Shown: positions 43,034 to 52,403, counted from the first letter of the stretch. The stretch: 64,000 bases of DNA from Rhodoplanes sp046000175 (GCF_046000175.1 NZ_JBEOMB010000005.1:1-64000), one strand, 5' to 3'. Numbers and translations: made by a program. Notes: generated by a model from the letters alone, not told the origin.

Positions 43034-43906
43034 ATGAAGCTCGCAGAAATCGATTACGTGCGGGCCGAGACGGTCGCGCAGGCGCTCGCGCTGCTCGCCG
43101 AGACCGACGTCGACAGCAAGGTGCTAGCCGGCGGCCAGAGCCTGATGCCGCTGCTCGCCATGCGGCTCGCCGGGCCGCAGCGGCTGATCGACATCGGCCG
43201 CATCGCCGGGCTCGACCGGCTGGAGGTCGTCGGCGGCCGGCTGGTGATCGGCGGGCTCGTGCGCCACCATCGCATCGCGACCGATCCGCTGGTCGCGCAC
43301 GCCGTGCCGCTGCTCGCCGCCGCGGCCCCGCATGTCGCGCATCCGGCGATCCGCAACCGCGGCACGTTTGCAGGCTCGCTCGTCCATGCCGATCCGGCGG
43401 CCGAATTCCCGGCCTGTGCGCTGGCGCTCGGCGCCGAGATCACCTTGGCATCGACCGCCGGCACCCGCACGGTCGTGGCGGACGACTTCTTCGAAGGGCT
43501 CTATCAAACCGCTGTCGGCCCCGACGAGCTTCTGATCGAGGTCTCGGTGCCGGTCGCAACGGAGGCGTCACGCTTCGCCTTCGTGGAGTTCGCGCGGCGC
43601 AGCGGCGACTACGCGCTGGCCGGCCTCGCCGCCGCGGCACGCGCCGAGGGCGATCGCCTCGCGAACATTCGCCTCGCCTTCTTCGGCATCGGCGACACTC
43701 CGGTGCCGGCGCCCGAGGCGGCCACGATCCTGTCGTCCGGCCCGATCGACGACTCCCTGATAGAGCAAGCCGTCGCCTCGCTCGCGTCGCTGGAGGTGCG
43801 CGACAGCGCCGCCGCGAGCGAAAAATACCGGCGGCATCTCGCCGGCGTGGCGCTGCGCCGCGCCGCCGCCGCGCTCGTGCGTCCGGAGGCGGCGACATGC
43901 CGATGA
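43034..43906 (+). CDS. FAD-binding subunit of a xanthine dehydrogenase-family molybdenum hydroxylase (CoxM-like)
   Basis: A 290-residue protein. The FAD-binding motifs are VLAGGQSLMPLLAMRL (about residues 35-50) and IRNRGTFAGSLVHADPAAEF (about 111-130), as in CoxM/XdhB subunits, followed by a CO-dehydrogenase flavoprotein C-terminal domain. It passes electrons from the 2Fe-2S subunit to the acceptor. Its end overlaps the 2Fe-2S subunit gene by 10 bases. Confidence 0.93.
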   Translation: MKLAEIDYVRAETVAQALALLAETDVDSKVLAGGQSLMPLLAMRLAGPQRLIDIGRIAGLDRLEVVGGRLVIGGLVRHHRIATDPLVAHAVPLLAAAAPHVAHPAIRNRGTFAGSLVHADPAAEFPACALALGAEITLASTAGTRTVVADDFFEGLYQTAVGPDELLIEVSVPVATEASRFAFVEFARRSGDYALAGLAAAARAEGDRLANIRLAFFGIGDTPVPAPEAATILSSGPIDDSLIEQAVASLASLEVRDSAAASEKYRRHLAGVALRRAAAALVRPEAATCR

Positions 43907-44376
43907 TCACGATCGCCTGCACGATCAACGGCGAGCCGGTCGAGATGCAGGTTTCGACACGCGAGACTCTCGCCGATGTCTTGCGCGAAAAGCTCGCGCT
44001 GACGGCGACGCATGTCGGCTGCGAGCACGGTGTCTGCGGCGCCTGCACGATTCTCGTGGACGGACGCACGGCGCGGGCCTGCCTGATGCTCGCGGCACAA
44101 GCCGACGGCGCCGTGATCGAGACGCTCGAAGGCGCGTCGCGAAACGGCCGGCTCGCGGCGCTCCAGAAGGCGTTTCACGATCACGCGGCGCTCCAATGCG
44201 GCTTCTGTACCCCCGGAATGCTGTTCACGGCCGCGGAGTTCTTGGCCGATCACGCGGCGCCCTCGCGTGAAGAAATCAGGGAGGCGCTGTCCGGCAATCT
44301 GTGCCGCTGCACCGGCTACCAGGCGATCGTCGACGCGATCGAAGCGGTGGGGAAGAGCGAGCGAGGTGGCGCTTGA
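43897..44376 (+). CDS. 2Fe-2S subunit of the molybdenum hydroxylase (CoxS-like)
   Basis: A 159-residue protein with the plant-type 2Fe-2S motif GCEHGVCGACTILVDG (Cys at about 42, 47, 50, then 62) and the second cluster motifs QCGFCTPGM and GNLCRCTGYQ in the helical domain. It links the molybdenum and FAD subunits. GGAGGCGGCGAC precedes the ATG inside the previous gene. Confidence 0.95.
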   Translation: MPMITIACTINGEPVEMQVSTRETLADVLREKLALTATHVGCEHGVCGACTILVDGRTARACLMLAAQADGAVIETLEGASRNGRLAALQKAFHDHAALQCGFCTPGMLFTAAEFLADHAAPSREEIREALSGNLCRCTGYQAIVDAIEAVGKSERGGA

Positions 44377-44401
44377 CGATGTCGGCAGCACTCTCTTGGC
44401 C

Positions 44402-44491
44402 GTCATGCCCGGCCTCGTGCCGGGCATCCACGACTTTTCTGCGTGGATGGAATGAAAGCGCGTGGATGGCCGGGACGAGCCCGGCCATGAC
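44402..44491. repeat. palindromic repeat inside an operon (GTCATGCCCGGCC...GGCCATGAC)
   Basis: Each end is a hairpin (CCCGGCCTCGTGCCGGG; GGCCGGGACGAGCCCGGCC) and the two ends are inverted relative to each other. It belongs to the same family as 1471-1601. It fills the gap between the 2Fe-2S and molybdopterin subunit genes. Confidence 0.8.
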
Positions 44492-44515
44492 GATGGGGAT
44501 GGTCGGAGCCGTGGC

Positions 44516-46873
44516 ATGCTGACCGAAAGCACCCTCCCCGCCCCCATCGGCGAGAGCGTCCCGCACCGGCGCACCTGGCGGCTGCTGCATGGGCGCGGGC
44601 GCTATGTCGGCGACGTGAAGATTCCCGGCATGCTGCACGCGGCGTTCGTCCGCTCGCCGCACGGCCATGCCCGCATCGACGCGATCGACACGACCGCGGC
44701 GAAGGTGCTGCCGGGCGTCGCCGCCGTCTTCACGGGCGCCGACATCGCGACCGTGTGCAAGCCGTGGCGCGGCGTGCACGGGCTGTTCCCGAGCCTCAAC
44801 GCACCGCTCCAGCACGCGCTCGCGATCGACACGGCGCGTTTCGCCGGCGAGCCGGTGGCGCTCGTCGTGGCGACGAGCCGCGCCGTCGCCGAGGACGCGG
44901 CGGCTCTGATCACGATCGACTGGACGCCGCTGCCGGCCGTCGCCGATCCGCAGGCGGCGCGAGACGGCGCCGACGTGATTCACCCGGACCTCGGCACCAA
45001 TGTCTGCCTGGTGCAGAGCCAGGCGAGCGGCGACGTCTTCGCCGCCTTCGCGGGCGCCGCCGTGGTGGCGGAGGAGACGTTCCGGTTCGGCCGGCATACC
45101 GGCGTGCCGATCGAGGCGCGCGGTCTCGTCGCCGAGTTCGATCCGACCGAACGGCGCCTCACCGTGCATCATTCGCACCAGTGCCCGCACCAGATGCAGA
45201 ACGACTTCGCCGTGCTGCTCGGGCTCGCCGAGCACCGCGTGCGGGTCATCGCGCCCGACATCGGCGGCGGCTTCGGCATCAAGCAGCAGCTCTACGGCGA
45301 CGAGATCGCGGTGTGCGCGGCCGCGATGCTGCTCGGCCGGCCGGTCGCCTGGACGGCCGACCGGCTGGAGTCGTTCACGGCCGATATCCACGCCCGCGAG
45401 CATGTCGTGCACGGCCGCGTCGCCCTCTCGGCCGAGGGCGACATCCTCGCCTTCGACGTCGACGACCTGCACGCCATCGGCCCCTACTCGCAGTTTCCGC
45501 GCTCCAGCGCCGGCGAGGGCCGCGCCGTGGTGGCGCAGACCGGCGCTCCTTACAAGTTCGATGCGATCCGGGCGCGCGCCACCGCGGTGTTCCAGAACAA
45601 GGGCATGTCGGGGCACTACCGCGGCGTCGGCCAGCCGATCGCCTGCGCCGTCACCGAGGTCCTGATCGACCATGCCGCGCGAAAAGCCGGGCTCGAGCCC
45701 ATCGCCGTGCGCCGGCGCAACCTGGTGCGCGCCGCCGACCTTCCCTATGCGGCGCCGACCGGCGTCACCTATGCGCGTCTCGCCTTCGAGGAGTGTTTTG
45801 CCACGCTCGACGCGCATCTCGACATCGCCGCGCTCCAGGTGGAGTGCGCCGAAGCGCGCGCGAAAGGCCGCCTGCGCGGCGTCGGCCTCGCCTGCTTCGT
45901 CGAGATGACGGCGCGCGGCTCCGGCTTCTACGGCGGCGGCGGCGTCGCGGTGTCGAGCCGCGACGGCTGCACGCTGCGGCTGGAGCCGACCGGGGGCATC
46001 CGCGCCCTCTCCTGCATCACCGAGCAGGGCCAGGGTGCGGAGACCGGCGTGCTCCAGGTGATCGCGGCGGCCGTCGGCGTGCCGCTCGACGCGGTGGAGA
46101 TGATCACGGGCGACACCGCGACGAGCTTTCACGGCGGCGGCACCTGGGGCTCGCGCTGCATGGCGATCGGCGGCGAGGCCGCGTGGCGGGCCGGCCGCGC
46201 GCTGAGGGCCGAGATTCTCGACATCGCGGCGCGCCTGCTGCAGGCCGACGCCGCCGCGCTCGACATCCGCGACGGGGCCGTCGTCGAGGCGGCGAGCGGC
46301 GCGGTGCGCTTCACGCTCGCCGAGATCGGCGCTATCGGCCACTTCCGTCCGCACGAGGTGCCCGGCGCGCAGCCGCAGCTCGTCGCCTCCGCGAGCTATG
46401 GCAGCGAGGCGCCGTTTCGGCCCGGCTGCGGGCTCCAGCTCGCCGTGGTCGAGATCGATCCGGCGACCGGCGCAGTGCGGCTCGAACGCTTCGTCGTGGT
46501 GCACGAGTGCGGCCTCGTGGTGAACCCGCTGCTGGTCGACGAGCAGATTCGCGGCGGCGTCGTGCAGGGCCTCGGCGCTGCGCTGTTCGAGGAGCTCCTG
46601 TACGATGCCGACGGTCAGCTCCTGAACGGCAGCCTCGCCGACTATCTGGTCCCCACCGCGCCGGAGCTGTGCGACATCGCGCTTCTCCATGCCCACGGCC
46701 CGGCGCTCGGCCCCGACGATCTCGGCATCGCCGGCGTCGGCGAGGCCGGGACGACCGGAGCCTCGGCGGCGGTGCTGTGCGCCGTCAACGACGCGCTGTC
46801 GGGCCGCGGCGTGACGCTCGTGCAGATTCCCTGTACGCCGGAGCGCATCCTCACAGCTCTCGGGGTGATCTGA
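44516..46873 (+). CDS. molybdopterin-binding catalytic subunit of the molybdenum hydroxylase (CoxL-like)
   Basis: A 785-residue catalytic subunit. N-terminal GESVPHRRTWRLLHGRGRY; molybdopterin motifs GGGFGIKQQLYGDE and GHYRGVGQPIACAVTE; TEQGQGAETG; and the C-terminal GIAGVGEAGTTGAS with the expected catalytic Glu. The AYRCSFR loop of true aerobic CO dehydrogenase is absent (YRGVGQ instead), so the enzyme hydroxylates an organic substrate, likely a heterocycle, with water as oxygen source. GGAGCCGTGGC before the ATG. A repeat separates it from the 2Fe-2S gene. Confidence 0.92.
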   Translation: MLTESTLPAPIGESVPHRRTWRLLHGRGRYVGDVKIPGMLHAAFVRSPHGHARIDAIDTTAAKVLPGVAAVFTGADIATVCKPWRGVHGLFPSLNAPLQHALAIDTARFAGEPVALVVATSRAVAEDAAALITIDWTPLPAVADPQAARDGADVIHPDLGTNVCLVQSQASGDVFAAFAGAAVVAEETFRFGRHTGVPIEARGLVAEFDPTERRLTVHHSHQCPHQMQNDFAVLLGLAEHRVRVIAPDIGGGFGIKQQLYGDEIAVCAAAMLLGRPVAWTADRLESFTADIHAREHVVHGRVALSAEGDILAFDVDDLHAIGPYSQFPRSSAGEGRAVVAQTGAPYKFDAIRARATAVFQNKGMSGHYRGVGQPIACAVTEVLIDHAARKAGLEPIAVRRRNLVRAADLPYAAPTGVTYARLAFEECFATLDAHLDIAALQVECAEARAKGRLRGVGLACFVEMTARGSGFYGGGGVAVSSRDGCTLRLEPTGGIRALSCITEQGQGAETGVLQVIAAAVGVPLDAVEMITGDTATSFHGGGTWGSRCMAIGGEAAWRAGRALRAEILDIAARLLQADAAALDIRDGAVVEAASGAVRFTLAEIGAIGHFRPHEVPGAQPQLVASASYGSEAPFRPGCGLQLAVVEIDPATGAVRLERFVVVHECGLVVNPLLVDEQIRGGVVQGLGAALFEELLYDADGQLLNGSLADYLVPTAPELCDIALLHAHGPALGPDDLGIAGVGEAGTTGASAAVLCAVNDALSGRGVTLVQIPCTPERILTALGVI

Positions 46874-46921
46874 TCCCGACGGGGTACGGCGGGCACGGCC
46901 GCGCCGACGCTTCCCGCGTGA

Positions 46922-47848
46922 TCACTTCAGATAGTCGGCGAGGCTGGGACTTTGGATCTTGGCGATCGCCGCGTAGGCCGCCTCCAGCTGCGTCTGGCGA
47001 GTCGCCAACTCGGCCGCCACGGCGGCGATGTCGGCATCGGTCAGGGTCGATTCCAGTGCGGTCGCCTGCTCCTGGAACGACTCCTGCATCGCGATCGCGC
47101 TCTCCAGCCGGTTGGCGTCGATCGACAGCTTGGTCTGCACGGTCGAGACCCCGTCCAACGCCTCCTGGGTCAGTGTCAGCACCTCGTCGAGCGTATCGGA
47201 GTCGAGGCTCGTCGTTCCGGCCGGCAGATTGGCCATGATGCTGAATGCGCGCAGCGCCTTCTCGAACGCCGGCTCGTCGGCCGTCACGCCGTACTCCACC
47301 ACCCGCTCGGTGCTGACCCGGACCGATGCGATCTCGCCGTCGCCCTGGTAGTAGTCGTAAGTGGCGCTGCTCGGCACGCTCTGGGCCGGATAGCTGTCGA
47401 GATCGACCGGCACGGTTCCGGTCATGCCGCCGGAGAAGAGATAACGGCCCTCGTACTGTGTGTTGAGCTGCGCCGTGAACTCCTCGAGATACGCGGCCAT
47501 CGAGGATGTCAGGGTGGCGAGCGTGCCGTCGTCGAGTGCTCCGCCTTCGGTCGCGCCGGTGATGGCGCTCTGGAGGATGGTGAGCAGATCCGTCATCTCG
47601 GTCATGGCCGAGTACATGATCTCGATGCGGCTGCCGGCGTTCGCCGCCGCCTCCGCATAGGCCTTGGACTGGGTGATGGCGGTCTGCATCTCCAGCACGC
47701 GCCGACTGTCCGCCCCGAGCCCGCCGAAATCGGTCGAGATCTCGCCCGAGGCTTGCTGTAGCATCAGCTCGGCGTTTCGCGCCTGGGTGCGCAGCGCGGA
47801 CTCGATCATCTTCGAGCTGAGCGCGAAGGTGGCGACGCGACCGATCAT
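46922..47848 (-). CDS. flgL: flagellar hook-filament junction protein FlgL
   Basis: A 308-residue flagellin-like protein, starting MIGRVATFALSSKMIESALR with the N-terminal RKNAEL-type helix QARNAELMLQQASGEISTDF, and ending in the C-terminal coiled-coil helix. No Cys, Ala/Ser/Thr-rich as usual for exported axial proteins. CCGGAG before the ATG, 15 bases after flgK. Last gene of the minus-strand flagellar run. Confidence 0.88.
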   Translation of the reverse strand: MIGRVATFALSSKMIESALRTQARNAELMLQQASGEISTDFGGLGADSRRVLEMQTAITQSKAYAEAAANAGSRIEIMYSAMTEMTDLLTILQSAITGATEGGALDDGTLATLTSSMAAYLEEFTAQLNTQYEGRYLFSGGMTGTVPVDLDSYPAQSVPSSATYDYYQGDGEIASVRVSTERVVEYGVTADEPAFEKALRAFSIMANLPAGTTSLDSDTLDEVLTLTQEALDGVSTVQTKLSIDANRLESAIAMQESFQEQATALESTLTDADIAAVAAELATRQTQLEAAYAAIAKIQSPSLADYLK

Positions 47849-47863
47849 GATCGGAACTCCGGA

Positions 47864-49636
47864 TCAGGCGGACTGGACCATCTCGAGCAGCGTCGAGAAC
47901 AGCTCGTTGACAATGGACATGATCTGGGCCGCCGCCTCGTACTGGGTCTGCAGCTCGCTCAGGAGATTGGTCTCCTCGTCGACATTGACGCCCGATTTCG
48001 ACGCGATCGCGTCGGTGACGCTGCTCTGGAGCGCGGTCGCGGTTTCGAGCTCCGACTCGGCGCCCGCATAGACGGTCGCGACGGCGCCCACCACCTCGGC
48101 CGCGTAGCCCGCCAAGGTCGCCGTGGTGCTGCCCAGATTGCCGGCTGCGTCGAACGATCGGCTCGTCTCGAAGACATCGAGCAGCGCGTCCGCAATGGTG
48201 CTGGATCCGCTCGCCACCACGGTGGCGCCGGTCGTGAGCGTCGCCGAGGCGTCGAGCGAGGAGACCGCGAGAAGCGAGTTGTTCGCCAGAATGTCGGACC
48301 GCACCACGAAGTCGGAGGCGCCCGTCGCACGGACGAGGTCGTTGAGGCCGAGCCAGCTCGACAGCCCCTCCCCGTCGGTGCCGACCGCGCTGTCCATCTG
48401 ATTGACGGCGACGCCATAGCTCGAATTCTCGGTCGCGACGACGAGGTGACCGGAAGCGTCGAGGCTCGCGGTCAGGCCGTCGACGGCATCGATCGCCGCG
48501 ACGAGATCGTCCACGGTCGCGACGGTCGAGAGATCGATATCCGCGTAGGAGACGAGCGCCCCCTCGTCGTCGACCACGGCGAACCGCGCCGTACCGGTGG
48601 CGGACAGCGCGTCCGTGCCGGCGAGCACGGCGGAGCCGGTCAGCGTCGCCGGCGCCGGCAGCGCCGTCCCGTCGTTGTGCACGGCATTGAGCGCGTGGAC
48701 GAGCTCCACCGCGAGGGTGTCGAGGTCGAGCTGGGCGTCGGGGAGAACCTCGTCGCGCAGCTCGATCAGCGCGCCGACGCTGCCGCTCGTGATCTGCGAC
48801 GTGATGTCGACGCCTTCCACCATGATGCCGGCGAAGCCGCTCGGTGTCGTTCCGGTGTAGACGGTGTCGGACGTCACGGTGGCGGCGCTCTCGTAGGAGA
48901 GCGCGTGCACGGTGCTGTCGAGCAGCACCTTGCCGCCGCTCGAATAGACGTGGACCTGGTTGCTGGAATTGACGAACCAGGTGACGTTCATCAGCTCGCC
49001 GAGCGAGCCGAGCGCGGTTTTGCGCTGGTCCTCGAGGTCGCTGATGTCGGCGCCGCTCGCCTGTGCGCTGGCGATCCGCTCGTTGAGCGAGTCGATCGTA
49101 CCGAGCAGCGTGTTGATCTCGTCGACCGAGGTCTCGATCTGGTCGTCTGCATCGGCCCGTAGCGACTGGATCGTGCTCGAGGTCGTGCGGAGCTGTGCCG
49201 CCAGGCTGTCGAGCGAATCCACCACCTGGGCCTGGAGGGTCGCGCTCTCGGGTGTGTCGGTGAGCTCGGTCAGGGCGGAAGCGAGATCGGCGATCGCATT
49301 GGCGATCGAGGTGCCGGCGGTCGTGTCGCCGTCGTCCGTGGTCGCGCCATACGCGTCCTGCAGGAGGCTCGTGTACTCCTCCATCGTGGTCGCGGCGCCG
49401 AGCCGGGACTGGGCCTCGACCAGCGAGCCGAGCAGCATCTTCGAGACCGTGCTGGAGATCGCCGTGATCTCGACGCCGGTTCCGACCCCGGCCGTCACCA
49501 GCGTCGACTGGGTCGCGGTCTTGCGGCTGTAGCCGTCCGTGTCGGCATTGGCGATGTTGGTCGAGGCGACGCTGATCCGCGTCTGGGCGGTCAGGAGCGA
49601 GCTGAGCGCGATGCTGCGCGTGGCGGCGAGCGACAT
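47864..49636 (-). CDS. flgK: flagellar hook-associated protein FlgK
   Basis: A 590-residue junction protein. N-terminal ISVASTNIANADTDGYSRKT is the rod/hook signature and the C-terminal SGVNVDEETNLLSELQTQYE then AAAQIMSIVNELFSTLLEMV is the FlgK-type end. The start at 49636 has CGGGAGACGGACC upstream; the frame is open to 49735. Forms the first junction zone between hook and filament. Confidence 0.93.
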   Translation of the reverse strand: MSLAATRSIALSSLLTAQTRISVASTNIANADTDGYSRKTATQSTLVTAGVGTGVEITAISSTVSKMLLGSLVEAQSRLGAATTMEEYTSLLQDAYGATTDDGDTTAGTSIANAIADLASALTELTDTPESATLQAQVVDSLDSLAAQLRTTSSTIQSLRADADDQIETSVDEINTLLGTIDSLNERIASAQASGADISDLEDQRKTALGSLGELMNVTWFVNSSNQVHVYSSGGKVLLDSTVHALSYESAATVTSDTVYTGTTPSGFAGIMVEGVDITSQITSGSVGALIELRDEVLPDAQLDLDTLAVELVHALNAVHNDGTALPAPATLTGSAVLAGTDALSATGTARFAVVDDEGALVSYADIDLSTVATVDDLVAAIDAVDGLTASLDASGHLVVATENSSYGVAVNQMDSAVGTDGEGLSSWLGLNDLVRATGASDFVVRSDILANNSLLAVSSLDASATLTTGATVVASGSSTIADALLDVFETSRSFDAAGNLGSTTATLAGYAAEVVGAVATVYAGAESELETATALQSSVTDAIASKSGVNVDEETNLLSELQTQYEAAAQIMSIVNELFSTLLEMVQSA

Positions 49637-49664
49637 GGTCCGTCTCCCGGTTGCCGGGGCCTGC

Positions 49665-50132
49665 TCAGACCCGGATGCTCTTGCCGCACACGCCCGCGAC
49701 CGCGCCGGGACCGGCCATCCGGCCGTTCCGACCATAGGGCGCGCGGGCCGCGACGTCCTCGCGTACCGCCCGCATGATGGCGTCGACGCGCCGCTGGCTC
49801 GCCGTGATCGCGGCGCGCAGCCGCGTGACGTTCTCGTCCATCACGACCGTGAGCCGGCGCACCCGCTCGACCAGCCGCTCGCGCTGGCGGGGGTCGGTCG
49901 CGGCGCTGCCGAGATCGTGGCGCCGGAGATGCATGGCCCAGCGCTCGACATCCTCGGCGAGCGCCGTCTTGCGCGCCGTCGAGTTGGACAGCGAGGCCGG
50001 TAGCCCCCGCGCCAGCGCACGATTCTCCTCCTCGACGATCGTGATCAGCTCATCGACCAGGGAGACCACCCGGGCGACCGAGTGGTCCGCGTTCGACACC
50101 GGGGCGCCGCTTTCGACCGACAGCGTGGACAT
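49665..50132 (-). CDS. FlgN-like flagellar export chaperone
   Basis: A 155-residue protein, mostly alpha-helical, with ARVVSLVDELITIVEEENRA and the long helix RERLVERVRRLTVVMDENVT. It sits directly before flgK, where flgN (chaperone of FlgK and FlgL) usually lies, and the size fits. Sequence similarity to FlgN was recognised only in outline, so the call rests mainly on place and helical pattern. Confidence 0.65.
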   Translation of the reverse strand: MSTLSVESGAPVSNADHSVARVVSLVDELITIVEEENRALARGLPASLSNSTARKTALAEDVERWAMHLRRHDLGSAATDPRQRERLVERVRRLTVVMDENVTRLRAAITASQRRVDAIMRAVREDVAARAPYGRNGRMAGPGAVAGVCGKSIRV

Positions 50133-50149
50133 GGCTCACTCCTCGATTC

Positions 50150-50446
50150 TCAGGATCGCGTCACCCGCGGAGGACGCGCTGACATCGCACATGTTCGATA
50201 GGCCGCGACGGCCCGGGACCGCCGGTCCACGGCGGCGAGCTCGGCGGCCACCCGGTCGCGCTCGGCGATGAGGGCGCGCAGCACCTCGACGAGCTCGGCG
50301 ACACCGGCCACGATCGCAGCGCCCTCGCCCGCCCCCCGGCGGCCGGCGGGACTCGCCCCTTCGAGCAGCCTGCGACCCGCGACGGTGGCGCGCCGGGCGC
50401 GATGCAGCAATGGATCCCGCGGCGTCTTCGTCGGGCGGTCGTGCAC
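50150..50446 (-). CDS. small basic coiled-coil protein in the flagellar operon, unknown
   Basis: A 98-residue ORF starting at GTG 50446 with GTGAGGTAGCGCC (partly the flgE stop) as ribosome binding site. The N-terminal half is Arg-rich and the C-terminal half a helix (VAGVAELVEVLRALIAERDR). It is packed between flgE (4-base gap) and the flgN-like gene (17-base gap), which argues that it is real. No family was recognised; it might be a second chaperone or a regulator of hook length. Confidence 0.58.
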   Translation of the reverse strand: MHDRPTKTPRDPLLHRARRATVAGRRLLEGASPAGRRGAGEGAAIVAGVAELVEVLRALIAERDRVAAELAAVDRRSRAVAAYRTCAMSARPPRVTRS

Positions 50447-50450
50447 GGCG

Positions 50451-51713
50451 CTACCTCACGGAGCTCATCAGCGTGTCGTACATCTCGCTGACCGTGGAGA
50501 CGACCTGAGCCGCGGCCGAGTAGGCCTGCTGGGCCGTGATCATGGTCGAGAACTCGCCGGTCGTGTCCACCGTGCTCGACTCGAGCTTGCTGCCGAGAAT
50601 GTCGCCGGCACCGCCGAGGCCCGCCTCGTGCAGCGTCGCCGAGCCGGACTTGGTGCTCTCCTGATACATGCCGCCGCTCACCGTGGTCAGCCCGTCGGCA
50701 TTGGCGAAGGTGGCGACCGCGACCTTGTAGATCACGTAGGTCTCGCCGTTCGAGTACGTCGCCGTGACATTGCCGCCGTCCTCGACCGAGATGCCGGTGA
50801 GGCTGCCATAAGCGAGGCCGTCCTGGTCGATCGACTTGAGGTCGATGTTGGGCGTCTCGGAGTCCGACGAGTACTGGGTCAGGCCGTCGGCGCCGCCCGC
50901 CGTGCCGAGATCGAGCGTGATGGTCTGGTCGGCCGCGCCGGTCGTCCAGCCGGCGATCGAGATGGTGGCCGGGCTCGGGCTGGTGCTCGCCAGCGTGCCG
51001 TCCTCGTTGAAGACGATGGCGATCGATCCGGTCACGGTGCCGGACGTCACGGACGAGTCGGACGACAGGGTCGCGTTGCTGAAGCTGGCCGTCCAGGTAT
51101 TCTCGCCCGTCTTTTCCCAGGTGATGGTCACGCTGCTCGCGGTGCCCAGCGAGTCGTACACGTCCATCGTGGTGGTGAAGGTCGCGTTGACCGCCGCGTC
51201 GGCCGGCAGGTTCGCCTCGATGATTTCCGTCGTCGTCGCCGAGGCGACGCTCTGCAGCGCGCTGGTGTCGATCCGGGTGAGCGTCGCGGCGGTCTCGCCA
51301 CCCGTCACGTTGCCGTCCTGGTCGGTCGGCCAGCCCATCAGGTAATTGCCGTTGATGGTCAGGTAGCCGTCGGCGTCGTCGATCACGGCGTCGCCGTTGC
51401 GGGTGTAATAGGTCGATCCGGAGGCGTCGCGCACGACGAAGAAGCCGTTGCCGTCGATCGCCATCGCCGTGTCGCTGCTCGACGACGTCAGGAGGCCCTG
51501 CTCGGAGATGTTGTAGCGAGCCGACACGCTGACGCCGCCGGAGGCGTAGCCGGCCGAGGACGAGCTCGACGACAGCAGGCTCTCGAAGCTCGCCGTCACG
51601 GTCTTGTAGCCGGTGGTGCTGGCGTTGGCGATGTTGTCCGAGACCATCGAGATCGCCTGGCTCTGAGAGTTCAGGGCCGAGACGGCGGAATTCAACGCTC
51701 CGCTGAGGCTCAT
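50451..51713 (-). CDS. flgE: flagellar hook protein FlgE
   Basis: A 420-residue hook protein: N-terminal AISMVSDNIANASTTGYKTV, middle domain with MAIDGNGFFVVRDASGSTYY, and C-terminal GEFSTMITAQQAYSAAAQVV. It is Ser/Thr/Asp-rich and contains no Cys. CGAGGAGCGTATC before the ATG. It follows flgD by about 50 bases. Confidence 0.94.
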   Translation of the reverse strand: MSLSGALNSAVSALNSQSQAISMVSDNIANASTTGYKTVTASFESLLSSSSSSAGYASGGVSVSARYNISEQGLLTSSSSDTAMAIDGNGFFVVRDASGSTYYTRNGDAVIDDADGYLTINGNYLMGWPTDQDGNVTGGETAATLTRIDTSALQSVASATTTEIIEANLPADAAVNATFTTTMDVYDSLGTASSVTITWEKTGENTWTASFSNATLSSDSSVTSGTVTGSIAIVFNEDGTLASTSPSPATISIAGWTTGAADQTITLDLGTAGGADGLTQYSSDSETPNIDLKSIDQDGLAYGSLTGISVEDGGNVTATYSNGETYVIYKVAVATFANADGLTTVSGGMYQESTKSGSATLHEAGLGGAGDILGSKLESSTVDTTGEFSTMITAQQAYSAAAQVVSTVSEMYDTLMSSVR

Positions 51714-51764
51714 GATACGCTCCTCGATACCGCTGTGTTCAGAAACGCCGGGCGGGTCGGACGA

Positions 51765-52070
51765 TCACGCCGAGGCCTTTGCGGTGGACTCGTAGAGGCT
51801 CGTCACCGTGCTGTTCATGGTCGAGATCGTGTCCACCAGGGTGTCCAGCGTCGTGCTGATCTCGCTGATCTGGTTGAACGTCGCGTAGGACATGAGCTGA
51901 CCCATGAACTCGGTCGTGTCGGTCGGATCGAGCGGGCTCTGGTTCTCGAGCTGCGTGGTGATCAGCTTCAGGAAGTCCGCGGTCGAGAGGTCGATGTCAT
52001 TGGAGCTCGACGTCGACGTGCCGGTGGTGCTCGCCGTGCTCGCCGTGGAGGTCACCGAGGAGACGCTCAT
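51765..52070 (-). CDS. flgD: flagellar hook capping protein FlgD, short form
   Basis: A 101-residue protein with the core FlgD N-terminal motif DFLKLITTQLENQSPLDPTD followed by TEFMGQLMSYATFNQI. Enterobacterial FlgD has about 230 residues including a C-terminal tudor/fibronectin-like part; here only the N-terminal region is present and the frame ends cleanly at 51765 with flgE following. Short FlgD forms occur in Hyphomicrobiales. GAGGCATATC before the ATG. Confidence 0.88.
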   Translation of the reverse strand: MSVSSVTSTASTASTTGTSTSSSNDIDLSTADFLKLITTQLENQSPLDPTDTTEFMGQLMSYATFNQISEISTTLDTLVDTISTMNSTVTSLYESTAKASA

Positions 52071-52403
52071 GATATGCCTCGACCGTTGTCGCGGCCGCCC
52101 GGCGGCCCGACGTCTGATGTCCGTCGCGATGTGATGAAGTGCTCGACGTTCGTCAGTAGAACGGACGGCGCGGCGATTTCCGGCAGACTTTTCGCGTGTC
52201 GCGGGCGACGCGGGCGGCCGCGGAGGCCGCTTCGCCGCCGCTATGGCTGGAGCCGCTCTCGGTCTCGAGGGATCGGCCCCGCGTTCCGCCCGTCCCCGCG
52301 AGGGCGGATCCCCAGGGGCGACACGATGCGCGGCTCTGGATCCCGGCTTTCGCGCGGATGAGCGGAGTGCGGTCGACTTGCGAACCTGCTCGCGCTCGCC
52401 GCC
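52071..52403. other. gap between the periplasmic sensor gene and flgD
   Basis: About 330 bases. Contains the decayed repeat at 52287-52374; the rest shows no clear gene. A promoter for the flgD-flgL genes may lie here but no motif was recognised. Confidence 0.4.
52287..52374. repeat. decayed palindromic intergenic repeat
   Basis: CCGCCCGTCCCCGCGAGGGC ... GGATCCCGGCTTTCGCGCGG ATGAGCGG resembles the element at 8475-8555 with several mismatches in both arms. Confidence 0.5.

Noticed and set aside
44516..46873. Aerobic carbon monoxide dehydrogenase
   Set aside because: The active-site loop AYRCSFR is absent (YRGVGQ instead) and neighbours are an importer and an amidohydrolase, so an organic substrate is more likely.
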